DNA of 64,000 bases from Gnetum montanum (lineage: Eukaryota > Streptophyta > Gnetopsida > Gnetales > Gnetaceae). Each line of letters opens with the position of its first letter. Position 1 is the stretch's first letter. A program made the translations under genes and the position numbers. Where the stretch lies: assembly GCA_015680685.1 (NCBI GenBank), contig MNCI01003660.1, positions 547,101-611,100 on the forward strand. The letters are read 5' to 3'. The notes below the pieces were generated by a model, which did no database searches, was not told where the DNA came from, and saw only the letters and a list, made by a program, of their open reading frames with translations. Below are positions 22,917 to 34,900 of this stretch, one piece after another.

Positions 22917-25711
22917 ATGGCCCCTAAACATAGACAACAAGAAGGATCCTCTCAAGGTGTGTCAAAATGATTAAGGAGAGGCAGAGGCTAGGTGTCTCCT
23001 AAGGAATGTGTAGAGTAAGACGTGCAGTCATTTAGCATCCATCAAGAGCCCCTTGCTACTATACAGTTGAGATGGGTGGAAGGAAGAGCTGCTGAAGCAC
23101 CTGAATAGGGACAACACCTCACGTTGTCCCCAAAGTGTGTTCAGGCCATCCATGAAAGGTCCACATCAACAGCAGTGATCATGGAATTAAACTTTGGACC
23201 TTTCATGGAGTTTGCTCCTAAGGTCGTTAGGGACCTGCTCAAAGGTTCTCCATTATGGCCTATCCTCTTTGAAAGTGGTGCCTGGTACTTAGGAGAAACA
23301 TAACAATTTTGGCATAATAAGGAAGAGGGCACCACAGTTGAAATTAGTGGTGTGACTGTCGATTTTTCTCCCAAGGCTATCTTGGAAGTATTAAATCTTC
23401 CAAATACAGGGCCAAAAGTTGCTCACCTGCCCACTCGCTCTGATGTCGATGCGTGAAGAATATGGTTGAGGAGGGCGTACGGTAAAGAAGACAAGACATA
23501 TGGAGAGTTAACACTACAAGAAGGGATATACTTCAAAATTGGTACTTATCACATCTTCCCCACAAGAGGAATAAACCAAATCTCAACATATGTAGTAAGA
23601 GGAAGTGTGATATTGATGAGCAAGGTTAATGCTAACTTTCCCCATCTAAATCTCATGGAGATATTAAGGCGATTTGAAGAACGTAAGACAAGGAAGTTCA
23701 CATTGCCCTTCCCTTATCTCATTCGAAAGTTGTGCAAGCATGCTGGAATTCTGGGGTACATCAATGAAATCCCTAGAAGAACCCAAAATGCTTTGTTCAT
23801 TGAATTGTTGAAGCCACCAACCCCAAGGAAAAGTGTTGGTGAGACATTGGAGCCAAAGAAAGAATAGATAGTGGGACCCCTTGCAACTCAAACTGTAGGT
23901 CCCAGCCAACTCCCAAGCACTAGGCCCAATCAACAACAAGAATCAAGACCCAGCATGAGTTGGCGAAACCAACCGCTACCACCACCGTAGGATTATTGAC
24001 CATTAATGAGCCATCTCAGGGCCATTACTGAGACGGTTAGTTAGGGAAGTTGTGATGACACCAATCTCTTTCAGGTCATCAACAACACCGTACGACCCAT
24101 AGTTTTTATTGATCATGCAAGGGGAAAAGTGTCCATCCAAACAGGAGGAGGGGAGACCCATTGGTCAGAACAGATTTTAGGGAACACTGCGTCTTTCCAG
24201 GTGTAATTGGAACTGGGTGAAGGGGCTACAGTAGTGGTCATGTAGCACCAAGATGCAATGGGAGCCATAGCAGTGGTCACAGACCGCATCAAAGAATCTT
24301 TCAACGTCCCTATTGTGCCACCGATGGATTTCATAGGAGCACACAATGCTCAAATTCTAGTTGGTCCCTCAATGACTCATGTGGAGCATGAGGATGTCCT
24401 TGATTGATTATTGTAGATAGGATAAGTAATGATGTCCTTGTCCGACATCCAACAAAAGGTGTCATAGCAGCACAATCAAACCTCATCTCCACTCAAGGAA
24501 AGCTGGTCATGGCAGAGACCAGGGCCGAGCACACAGAAGCGAAGTTGGCAAGACTCTAAAAGAGGCTTGTTACCCTGCAAGCTACATAGAAGGACCTATC
24601 TTAGTTTGTTCCCACAAACTAGCTAGACACTTTCAGGACAAAGTATCTTAATAAGCTACTGGAGGACAATAAAAGAGTGGTAGAGGAAAAGAAGAAGGCT
24701 GACTGGGATGCCTCTAAGGCACAAGTGCAAACCTGCATGTACACCAAGGCACTTAGAGCCTTACAAGAAGAGAATAAACAGATCACCACTAACAATCTTT
24801 GGTTGACCACTATGGAGAAATAGAAGAATGTTCTCGAAGAAAAATTTTAGTAGTTACAAGAACAGTTGGTCAAGGTCAACCAAGACATGAACCATTTGAC
24901 CAAAGAGAATCGAACCCTCTTAATGGAGGAGGTACATGCAATCCAGCAAAAGATGGCCATTGAAATAAGCACGTGCAAAAATGAGGCCAAGTGGCATGAA
25001 AAGTTAAAGGAGCATTTTAGAGACCAAGTGAGGATGTACAAGTAATTCATTGAGAAGGAGATTCATATGGCCAAGGCCCACATCAATACCTTTAGTGCTC
25101 AACACACTGATTGGTGGATCACATTGGACACATATGCATTTGCCCACCAGGTAGAGCTTAAAAGTTGGGACCTACAAATTTAAGATCTCATAGAGTACAT
25201 GGGATTGGCAAACCTACAGTATGCCAATCTAGCCATGTTAATAGCAGGACACCTGAGAACAAAGCTCAAAAAGTGGGTAGCTACCACCTATGCTAAATAT
25301 GAAGTAGAATTTGTGAAGCACAAGAAAACATTGCAAAGGTTAGAAGTTGCAAATTCTAAACTAGAAGTTGTTAAGGCCAGCTACCAAGGGTAGAAAGATG
25401 TCATGGCAGACTTGGCTTGAAGACTTACAGATTTCCAAGAGTACAAGAACAAAGCCAGAGCCTATGAGGAGAAATGACAGTTGTTTACAGCTTGGTATGT
25501 TAAAGCAAATCAAATGTTCTCACAACTACCATGTCCATGGGAGGTGCCGAATCCATCAAACATTAGAGCATCAGCATGGATAGCACAGGACCACTGAAGT
25601 GAAGAGGAAAACCTCTAGGCATTATTACAGAGCCATCAAATTCCAAAACTTGGAGCATAAGACAAGGGGAAGCATCCCATCGAGGAACCATCGCCACCAG
25701 GAACCACATGA
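22917..25711 (+). pseudogene. Cargo gene of element 2: plant-transposon-protein-like domain plus coiled coil
   Basis: An almost continuous frame of about 930 codons from MAPKHRQQEGSSQG, with scattered stops and at least one frameshift near 24,430. The N-terminal 300 residues include 'MEFAPKVVRDLLKGSPLWPIL', 'VTVDFSPKAILEVLNLPNTG' and, at 23,697-23,745, 'FTLPFPYLIRKLCKHAGI'. These match my memory of the plant 'putative plant transposon protein' domain (FSPEAINRFLGLP ... LPFPSLITRLCRxAGV; PF20167-type). A Pro/Gln-rich hinge follows. From about 24,480 to 25,600 it is highly charged with heptad-like Leu/Glu/Lys spacing, like a long coiled coil, ending 'EEPSPPGTT'. No catalytic motif was seen. The function is unknown. 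It is placed after the UTR landmark shared with element 3, so it looks acquired. Confidence 0.6.
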
Positions 25712-25869
25712 GTTCCTGCAAAATTTTCTAATTTTGAAATTTTATAATTTTTATGTTCATGTCCCAATTTTGTTGTATTCAGTTCTCCACTATAGCATGA
25801 ATAAATTCCTAGTTAGTCAATAATCCCATACCTATGCACTATGTAATCAATAGGGCTTGTTCTCATTTT

Positions 25870-25909
25870 GTTTGACTCAAGGATGAGTTTTCATTCAGTC
25901 ATCGAGGTA
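25870..25909 (+). promoter_or_regulatory. PPT region of element 2
   Basis: CAAGGATGAGTTTTCATTCA and CATCGAGGTA immediately precede the 3' LTR. Element 3 has the near-identical words (CAAGGACGAGTTTTCATTCA, GTGGGGGTA) before its 3' LTR, on the minus strand at 30,444-30,475. Confidence 0.65.
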
Positions 25910-26675
25910 TGATGAATCATGATTTAGTAGGCTTTGATATCAGACCCCTGATATTGGACCCATGATATCGGGTACATGATATCGCAACCTAAGAAGCGAT
26001 ATCGGATACATGATATCGTGACCCCTGTGTGGGCCTATAAATACACATGTAGCCACAAGGAGTCGGGGAGTCAGTCAGTCAATAGTTTTAGCTAGAAGTT
26101 AGTTTTGATTTTTAGTTCTTCTCAACCCTTTCTCCTAGTGCATGCCTGCAGTGTGATTATTGTAATTGTATGGCACCTTTATTCGAGTGTGATGTACTTG
26201 GACACACACATGACAGAAAATAAAGATTGAGATTATTTCATCATTGTAGCATTCACTTAGTTTAATTATTTAATTGCTTTCTTAATTAATACTTATCTAC
26301 CCTCAACTCTAATTAAACGCAAAATGCGTACGACTTAATCATGAGCATTTAAGTGTGACTACTTGGTATCCCAGTAGCGTACCTAGGATCTGCGCTTGGT
26401 AATCCCAGTAGTAGTCATGCACAAGGTCCAAGATGTGTATGCATGATTAAGGAATGAATGCTCATCACACTTAGGCTAGTTTAGACTCTCTCCTCCCATG
26501 TCCTATTAGCTTAGCTCTCTCTCCCTTTTCCTCCTAGCTTAATTAAAGTGATTTTCCATTGCCTCTAGGAGTAGCACTAGGTTAGAAACCACATCATACA
26601 CCTCACTCTGGACTTAACCATATGTGACAAAGCAAATACTAGTCCAAGTGGGAAGACAACGAACTACGCTAAAGG
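25910..26675 (+). repeat. Element 2, 3' LTR (truncated)
   Basis: Aligns with the 5' LTR from TGATGAATCATG. It again has five GATATC in U3 (about 25,938-26,020), and TATA at about 26,034 (GGGCCTATAAATACAC). Alignment is lost at about 26,675, so roughly 140 bp of U5 are missing. The LTR pair differs mostly by transitions. Confidence 0.8.
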
Positions 26676-27339
26676 AACAACTAGCTTAAATCCCCTTAAT
26701 AGTGTGAGCTTGCTTAAACATCCAAACAAGTTGGAGAAGTATCATACTACTTAAATCTTTTAGAAAATCTAAAAATTTATCTTATCTTTTATATAAGACT
26801 ATTAAATAAATTCCAAAAAAATGATAACTCAACTGTAGAGCCTCCCATCTATTCTGCAAATGATCATGGATTTGAATCCCACCAAGCTTATATAGCCTAA
26901 CCAGCTTCAAAAATAAAGGTTCTACCAAAATGATATCCAATCTATGTTGGATTTGAGTAAATTACCCTTGAAGTCTAATGCGAACTTTGTAGTAAAATGC
27001 ATAGTCATAAAAAATTAAAGAATGAAGAATATTCAACATAAAATAATTTTTGAAGTACAGGTCCATTGATCCAACTATGAGTAAGAAACCTAGGAAATTG
27101 GGGAGTTTATTCTAAACTGTTATCCTCACCTCTTTAATCATAATAATAATTAATACAATTTGATTAGTAGATTATATAGATATATAATACTAATAATTAT
27201 TCTTTTATGTAGATGATAACAAGGCTAAGGATGAGGAACAAATGGATAATGAAAATGGAGACCAACAAGATATTGAAAATAAGCTCGAGGATGAGCAAGA
27301 TTCTTAACAAGGGTAGATTATAACATCCCATTTCTAATT
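26676..27339. other. Unassigned DNA between element 2 and the copia element
   Basis: No clear domain. A short plus-strand stretch at about 27,210-27,307 codes an acidic tail (DNKAKDEEQMDNENGDQQDI...) that may be the end of a lost reading frame. Confidence 0.35.
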
Positions 27340-27661
27340 TGTATTAAAGATATTACTTCTTACAAAAACTCCTCATTATATTTTGTATTGACACTTTGTT
27401 TACTTTACCATTGTACTATGAATGTTATGTTCTAGCATCATCATAGTATCATGCTATTTTTGCTTATATGAATAATGTTTTTTAATCTTTTTGTTAGTAC
27501 TCAATTATAATTGTTAATTTCAATTGTAACTAGTTGTTCTATTTGATGTAATGCTTTATGTATCTTAAATATTAAGGCTAAGGTATTTGATATGTATTTA
27601 ATTCCTCTCCTCTCTGAGTTTGTGGCTATTAGGTTGTTCATCATTAATTCTATAAACTTCA
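27340..27661 (+). repeat. Copia 5' LTR
   Basis: Starts TGTATTAAAGATATTAC and ends AAACTTCA. It matches 41,783-42,124 (shared words AAAGATATTACTTCTT, AACTCCTCATTAT, GTTTGATATGTGT-like, CCTCTCCTCTCT, GACTATTAGGTTG). Clear divergence indicates an old insertion. Confidence 0.8.
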
Positions 27662-27662
27662 C

Positions 27663-27677
27663 ATGGTATCGAAGTAG
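27663..27677 (+). promoter_or_regulatory. Copia primer-binding site
   Basis: ATGGTATCGAAGTAGG follows the LTR by one base and matches the initiator-Met type site TGGTATCAGAGC with transitions. Confidence 0.75.
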
Positions 27678-27719
27678 GATGTTGAGTAACTATTCATTCA
27701 AAATTGAGAATAGCCATGA

Positions 27720-29555
27720 TAAGAGTAAAATCCTATGTCCCATTGCCTAAGAGACAAATGTTAAAAGCCTCAAATTCTTACGTGAAAACATTAGATAAGA
27801 TTTCTACTACAAGGAAATGGTTTGAAAGAAACCCTTTTAGAAAATGCCATGGTGGATGACAATAGTAAGATGGCACAAATGCTGATTGCATTGAGTGTGT
27901 CTAATGAATTTGTGAAATTGGTGAAGAAACAAGATTTCACATATAAAATGTGGAAAAAGCTAGAAAAAATGTTTAAATTCAAGAATGAATAAAATTTTGT
28001 ATCCATTCAAAATTGATTGAAATCACTTTGTTTACAAAAAGGTGAACCTATGACCACCATTGCTTTAAAAGTATCAGCACTACAAGCTAGATTACAAGCT
28101 CAAGATACAAGAGTATCACATGAAACAATCAATTTTTGTTTACTTATAGCATTACCATTATCATACAATGTCTTCAGACAAACCATGAAAAATGGTAGGA
28201 AGACCTACACCATGATAAAGTTATGCACAAAGATCCTTGAAGAAGAAATAGAGATGAATGCGTAGATTTCAATAATGGAACCAAACTTTCAAGAAATGAT
28301 GGTGAAATCAAAAGGAGATTAGAAGAGATAAAAGTATTAAGGTATTTTCATATTTATAAAAAGGAGAATAGTCATGGCATAGATCATTATTATGGTAATC
28401 CTAATAATCCTAAAGCTAAGGTCATGACAAAAATGCAAGCTAATAAGTTTTTTAAAAACTCGGTAAAAAAGTTAAATAAGAAAAATAAAAAGCAATCTAA
28501 ATCAAAAGCCTAGAATTACCAATGTTATCAAGGATGAGGCTCAGCCTCCCACCATGGACATTAATGCTCTCACCTTAAATGACACCCTAGATAATTTTGT
28601 CTATATCAATTCTAGAGACTCATGACATTTTACAGGAAATTTATCATTATTGACAAACATAAATAACATGCCTAATTCACACTATGTAAGAATTGGAGAC
28701 AATAAGTTAATTAAAATTGTTAAAAGTGAGGATATGATGATTTTTGAATTAAAATTAAAAGATGTTGATTATAAAAAATAATTTTTCAAGCATTTAATTC
28801 TAATATTTCAATTAACAAATGAAATTTTATTTGTTAAATTTGAGAAAAATTAGTATGATATATCATATTATATGATACATTGTGACAGTGTTATTATGGC
28901 CTACAATGTGGCATGTAATGGTATATTTAAGGTAGTGGATCATCAAGTTGAAAGACTAAATGTGACAAAAAACAAATATCAACTAAGAAAAGTGCATCTA
29001 AAACTTGGCCATGTTAATATAAAAAATTTAAAGAAAATGCATTAGTTTTATCCAAAGATTTCCAATTTTGATAAAAATAAAATACTTGATTGTTCTTCTT
29101 GTAAGTTTGGAAAAATGTATCATCTACCATTTAAAAGACACCATGAGATTAGGATCACAAGACCACTTGAGATAATATATTCAAATGTATGGAGTCCCTT
29201 TTCACCATAAGGAATAAGAAATGAAAAGTATTCTATTATCTTTGTTGATGATTTCAGTTGAATGACATGGCTTTATGAAATGGTTCTAAAGTCACAAGTT
29301 TTGGAAAAGTTGAAACATTTTAAAATGAGAATTGAAAATGAAAAGAATGTTAAGATGAGTGTTTTAAGATCTAATGATGGTGGGGAATATGTTTCTAATG
29401 AAGTTAAACTGTATTATGATAAGCATGGTATAAAACAAGAGTTCATAATTTTGTATATAGCTCTACAAAAAGGAGTTACAAAGAGGAAAAACAGACATTA
29501 CTGAGATAATCATATGTATGTTGAATGATGTTCAAGTGCCAAAATCATTGTAGAT
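27720..29555 (+). pseudogene. Copia gag, protease and integrase (5' half)
   Basis: A degraded gag includes an open segment at 28,017-28,265 with 'MTTIALKVSALQARLQAQ' and 'TINFCLLIALPLSYNVF'. The protease remnant is near 28,600 ('YINSRDSxHFTGNLSLLT', the usual 'WxLDSGATxHMTGN'). The GAG-pre-integrase block is near 28,990 ('VHLKLGHVNIKNLKKM', 'CSSCKFGKMYHLPF'). The integrase core spans about 29,150-29,500 ('PLEIIYSNVWSPF', 'SIIFVDDFS', 'VLRSNDGGEYVSNEVK', 'QKGVTKRKNRHY'). It is cut at 29,561 by element 3, inside the block 'VPKSLxIE'. Confidence 0.85.
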
Positions 29556-29561
29556 AGAATA

Positions 29562-30443
29562 TGATGAGCGGCAAGGTACCCCAACGCTCAACCATATGAA
29601 TACAAGAATTTCATGCACAATTCGGTCGAATTCCAAGGACTAAGTGCCTATGCGCCTTTGTGGAATAAGGATGGGTTGGTTGATCGTTGTCTTCCCAAAC
29701 TTACTTGTATGTCACGACTGTATGGTTAAGTAAGCTTGAGGCATATGATTTTTATATCTTTTATGTTTTTATGTCCCACGCTAGTAGGGAAGGAGAGAGG
29801 TAACTAAGTGACTAATTTAACTTAACTACTCATTAACTAAGTTCTAACTAATCCTAACACTAGCATCCATTCCCATTTGTCGTACACATCCTAAACTAGT
29901 GCAACACTACTGGGATTACCAAACGCTAATCGTTACTAGGTTACCAAGTGTTACACACATGCTCAAATTGGTCATGCTTGTGTAATTTAACGATTTACTT
30001 AATTGATCAAAATGAATTGATGTGCTAATAACAAAAATGTAAAGTGCATAAAATAAAAAAAATGCATAAGAATACAAATCTCAAGTGCTGCAAGGATGAA
30101 TTGAAAAGCTCATCTTTATTGTCATACACAAGGTGTGCCCAAGTACCTAAGGCTAGAATAAAGATCCGTCCACACTTCGACCTCCTGCTGTGGGCACTTA
30201 GAAAATACTCTAACTTTCAAACAGACTACCAGAGTTTCGCTACTTGACTGCTAAAAGACTTTTTTTCAATTATGCTCCTGGGCACTGTATTTATAGGCTT
30301 GGGAGCAACTACTCTAATAATTAGAGTAACCACTCTAATAATTAGAATAAACTGCTAAAGTAATTGCTCTAATAATTAGAATAAATCGCTAGAGTAATTA
30401 CTCTAATAATTAGAATAAACCGCTAGAGTAACTGCTCCAATCA
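29562..30443 (-). repeat. Element 3, 3' LTR
   Basis: 882 bp. Read on the minus strand it runs TGATTGGAGC...ACTCATCA-like. U3 contains four copies of a 33-34-bp unit with the palindrome CTCTAATAATTAGAG or a one-base variant (30,305-30,440). The TATA box TATAAATA lies at about 30,288-30,296. It matches 38,740-39,612 at well over 90 percent by eye. Confidence 0.9.
30298..30443 (-). promoter_or_regulatory. U3 palindrome array of element 3 (3' LTR copy)
   Basis: Four repeats of CTCTAATAATTAGA(G/A)TAA separated by GCTAGAGTAA-type spacers, ending just upstream of the TATA box on the minus strand. The other LTR (39,505-39,612) has only three repeats. Confidence 0.75.
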
Positions 30444-32343
30444 TACCCCCACGACTGAATGAAAACTCGTCCTTGAGTTTCTTATAAAATATTGGGAAGG
30501 TATGGGATTATTGACTAATTGACAACTGACAGTGAAATGGAATGATAGACTAAACGTGCCCAGTGACAGATCAATAAGCATATTACAACATTGTGGTAAA
30601 CACTCGTATATAAATAACATCTAAGCCTTTATTTGATAGCTTGTAGAGAAAGAGAGAGAAAGAAAATAAAGCATGTTGCCACCAATGCTAAGATTGTGCC
30701 TTCCATTGTTTATCCATAGCCACGCCACTAGACTTGCTCCTTTCGTAAATGTTCTAGTTTCGGTCCATCCTGAGTGCTTCCTCTAAGCCCAATCCATTAT
30801 TTGTATGATCGTCATCTACACACACAACATAGTCACAAATGAGCAAGGATAGATAAACCACAATGTAGTTGATACCTTGCCTCGATATGAAGCACATTGG
30901 CTGAGTTGTGGTTATGGTAGAAACTAGTTCAGAGATTTATCATAGGTGACTATCCAAGGTGTAGGGGTTAGGCAAATAGTAAAATGAAAAAAATTGAAAA
31001 ATTTGTGCCAAGGCCCCCATGACTAAGAGTGAACCTTCGGTAGCTATAAAATGGAAAAACATGAGGAACAAGAAAGATGAAAAATGTCAATGGAAACACA
31101 AATAAAATGGATGTCATGGATGGGGATGAAACAAGAAATGATTGATTGCGGGAAATTTTTAAGGGAAAGAAGTTAACAATTACACCAAAAAAAAATGCCA
31201 ATGGGTCCTCCCCAAAGCAAGCTCATGCCCTTTATGCCCTAACAAATCCATAAACCAAAGAGTCCATAGGCTCTAGGAATGTCATTTGGAAGCAAAAGTT
31301 AAAAACTTACCCATAAGAATTCACCAAAGAAAAACAATGCATCAACCTAAAATGGACTAATGATAAAATTGGCAATGAGGTAGAAAATAGGAAGAAAGAT
31401 GGAGAGGAGAGAATGGAATGGAATCCCAAGAACAAGGCTTTGTAAAGCCCCTTGTGTATTTTATGGTTAAGATAATTAAGTAGAACTTATCCCAAATCTA
31501 GACTCAAACCAACCACATTCAGTGACCTCGCATCAATACACTTGGCCAGTCCATCCTCTTGAGGTAATAAGAATGCTTCCACAAAGAGTGACCACCATCC
31601 CAAGGAGAGTGAGATGGAAAAATAGGAAGTGAGAAAGGGCCTTAGTTAGGGGGAACCTTCAGGCATGGGTAAAATATCTTTCCATTTTCATAACCAGTGC
31701 TTGTAGCCCATATTGCTTTATTATGTCTAAGGGGTGTGCTTTGAATTCTCACTTTTCTCTTTTTTTTTCTTTTTTTCTTTTTTTTCTTTTTTGATGTTTA
31801 TGTGTGAGAACCACACCATGCAAAGACTTATTTTTATTCACTTAGCTTCCTAATATTTGAATGATGTCAAAATGGTGAAAAACCCAAGAAAAAGCATCCA
31901 AGCACCCAAGAGAATGGCCAACACAAATGCATTGAATCCCCTTGAAGTCACACCCTTTTCATCCTTTAAGTCTTTCCTTGGTTTGAAAAATACCCAGCCA
32001 CTAATTCATTAACAAGTTTACTTAGAAAAAGGAACTGTATAGTTCCAAGCCAAAGGAGCCCATAGAGTTGTATGGATGAGTGGACGACGTGGACTCATTG
32101 CCTGTTTTACCAAAAGAACCCTACCTTAATATCAACATCATAATTCAAAGGTAAAAACTAAACATTAGCAATTAATATGATATAATTCAATCCACCATCA
32201 TGAGCACTTATTAGATGACGAATAAAAGTAAATCAAGCAAACAAAGAAACAGTAAAAACATGAATGATAGTGTAATACAAAATAAGAAAAGTTGAAAGAA
32301 TGTGTAAAACAAAAATTCAAAAAGAACTAAGGGCCTAGAATGG
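30444..32343 (-). other. Element 3 3' untranslated region
   Basis: No domain. It holds a long T/C tract at about 31,755-31,790 and two landmarks also found in element 2 (about 31,200 and 32,090). The PPT GTGGGGGTA is read on the minus strand at about 30,444-30,453. The open frames in it look incidental. Confidence 0.6.
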
Positions 32344-34900
32344 TTAGCATAGGTAGCCATCTCCCCCACAACTAAGTTGGAAGGAGGAGATCTGAAATAA
32401 TGAGCAAGGTTGTCCACTAATAGACGTAGCATGTGTACTAGTTGTCCTAAGCTCATGAAAAGGTTTAGTTTGTTGCACATTAACCAAAATTTTCTTATCT
32501 GGGCTCTCAGGTTTGTATATTATCATGGCCCCTGAAGGAAAATTTGCATAAATAATATAAGATCCTTCCCACAGTGTTTGAAATTTAGTACGTTGTGGCA
32601 CATGTGTGGGATTCCAGTAGAGAACCGTATCTCCTGGTTGATATTTAACTTTTCTAATTCTTAGGTCATGACATTGTTTATTGAAGGCCTTGTGCAATTC
32701 ATTAGATGATAGGGCAACTAATCAATTTTCATCTAGTAAGTTAAGGGTTACTAACTGTTGTTTCTATGCTAGATATGGGTCAAGGTTGAGGTCACATGTT
32801 GTGGATAGTGTACGGAGCTCAGTTTGAATGGGAAGAATTGGTAATTTACCATACACTAACTCATAAGGAGAGTAGCATGTAGGGAGTTTCGATGTGGAGC
32901 TATATGCCCAAAGAGCATCGTTCAGTTTAGTGCTTCAGTCTCACCTAAACTTACTAATGGTTCTTGTCAATATCTTCATAATCTTCCTATTGGTTACTTT
33001 GCCTTGACTGTTCGCTTGGGGTGGTATGGTGTTGTCAGTCTGTGTTCAACCCCTAAGCGTTGCATTAATTTCCAAAAAGTTACACCTATGAAGTGTGTAC
33101 CATTGTCTAAAATAAGTACATGTGGCACACCAAACCTATTTATGATTTGTTGTTGAATAAATCATGCAGCTATAGATGATGTACAATCTTTAATAGCAAC
33201 TACTTTGGCCCATTTTGTTAGGTAATCAACGGCAACAATAATATAATCTTTCCATTGGACATTGGTGTAATCGGCCTCATAAAATCAATTCCCCAAATGT
33301 CAAAAGGGTTCTAACGGTTGAATCCATTTTGTTGACCCTCCATTCTAGCAATCATTCCCCCATCACATTGACAACGCTCACAAGATTGGATGAAATGATA
33401 GGCATCTTGAAATAATGTAGGCCAATAATATCCTGCAAGTAGGATCTTGATGGTTGTTTGTCTCCCAGCGTAATGACCCCCATAAGGACCCTCATGAGAA
33501 TCTTGGAGAACTCGCAGTTGATCTATATCGAGAACACGCCATCGAACCAAGCCATCGGGACACACTTTGTAAAGTTTCCCATTAATCTCCATAAAGTACT
33601 TGGATCGGTGAAGAAATTGTTGTTTCTTCTTAAGGTTTAACTCTTGTGGTGTTTATTGGGTGAGGAGATAGGTAAGAATGCTACTATACCAGTTTGTCTC
33701 CATGGGTGATTGATTATTCACTACACCAGCAAAGAGGAATTCATTAGGGAAATGATCAGAAATTAGATACTCATCCTCTTTATTGTCGCATTGCAATCGA
33801 GATAAATGATTAGCAACTACATTCTCGATGCCCTTGCGATCGATCATCGTTAAATTGAACTCTTGTAAGATTACAAGCCATCATATGATACGAGGGCTTA
33901 CCATTGGCCTATTCATGAGGAACTGGGTTGCATTATGATCTGTATGTATATATACTTTATATGCCAATACATAGTGTCTAAACGTTTCTAGTGCAAACAC
34001 TATAGCCATTAATTCTTTCTCGGTGGTAGTGTAGTTAAGTTGTGCACTAGCGGTACTTCTACTTGCATAGTGGATGTAATAAGGATGCTTCTGGTCATCT
34101 AACTATGTAAATACGGCTCCTAAAGCATAGTTAGATGCATTAGTCATGATATGGAATGGTTTGGACTAGTCAGGAGCTTGTAGAATGGGTGTTTCTACTA
34201 GCTTCTGTTTCAGAGTTTGGAAAGCTAATTCACATTCCCTGATCCACTTAAAAGGTATGTCCCTTTTCATTAATTCCACCAATGGTTTGGAAACCTTTGA
34301 AAATTTCTCAATAAATCTCCTATAGTAGCGAGTATGTCCAAGGAATGACCAAATATCTTTGACAGTTTTTGGTTGACAAGTAATTCCTTGGATAATTTTG
34401 ATTTTCTCAGGGTCTACCTCTATCCCTATGTGTGAGATTTTGTGCCTTGGTACTATGCCTTCTTGGACCATCAAATGGTTTTTCCACCAATTGAGCCTCA
34501 AATTGGTTTCTACACATCTTTTTCATGCTTGCTCTAACCAGTCCAAGGCTTGATTAAAGTTTGCTTCATAAGTGGAGAAGTCATCCATAAAGACCTCCAT
34601 GTCAATTCCCTATCTACTATTGGAATATGCTTAGAACTAGTCGTTGAAATGTTGTAGGGGCATTGCACAGGCCAAACGGCATCTATTTGTATGTGAACAT
34701 TCCCCAAGGACTAGTGACCATAGTCTTGGCTTGGTCTTCTAGGGATATTTGTATTTGGTTATATCAACTATATCCATCCAGAAAACTGTAATAGTAATGC
34801 CCTACGATGGTGTCTAAGACTTGGTCAACAAATAAAAACGAAAAGTGATCTTTGAATGTTGCCATATTTAGTAGCCTAAAATCTATGCACACCCTCCATT
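32344..34900 (-). pseudogene. Element 3 RT end, RNase H and integrase
   Basis: In minus-strand order: RT ('MEVFMDDFSTYEANF' near 34,590, the FMDDFS catalytic motif; 'CQPKTVKDIWSFLGHTRYYRRFI'). RNase H ('NASNYALGAVF', 'LNYTTTEKELMAIVFALE', 'IHTDHNA'). Then 'ENVVANHLSRLQ'. Integrase zinc region ('GGHYAGRQTTIKILLAGYYWP', 'CERCQ', about 33,360-33,500). Then 'WGIDFMRPITP', typical of Athila/Tat integrases, and the C-terminal end with 'PFHELRTTSTH' (about 32,440). Long segments are open (33,311-33,592; 34,166-34,501), with stops elsewhere. Confidence 0.9.

Larger units (their letters stand above)
17940..26675 (+). mobile_element. Element 2: gag-only LTR element with a cargo gene
   Basis: A 5' LTR (17,940-18,811), a primer site TTGGCACTGTTGGCGGG at 18,812, gag at 18,948-20,966, no pol at all, about 1.2 kb of 3' untranslated-type DNA, then a second promoter-like block and a long extra gene (22,917-25,711), a G-rich tract and a 3' LTR from 25,910. 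The 3' LTR lacks about its last 140 bp. PBS type, gag zinc knuckle, two 3' landmarks and the PPT flank all match element 3, so this is a non-autonomous relative of that Athila/Tat-like lineage. It interrupts a gypsy RNase H relic. Confidence 0.8.
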
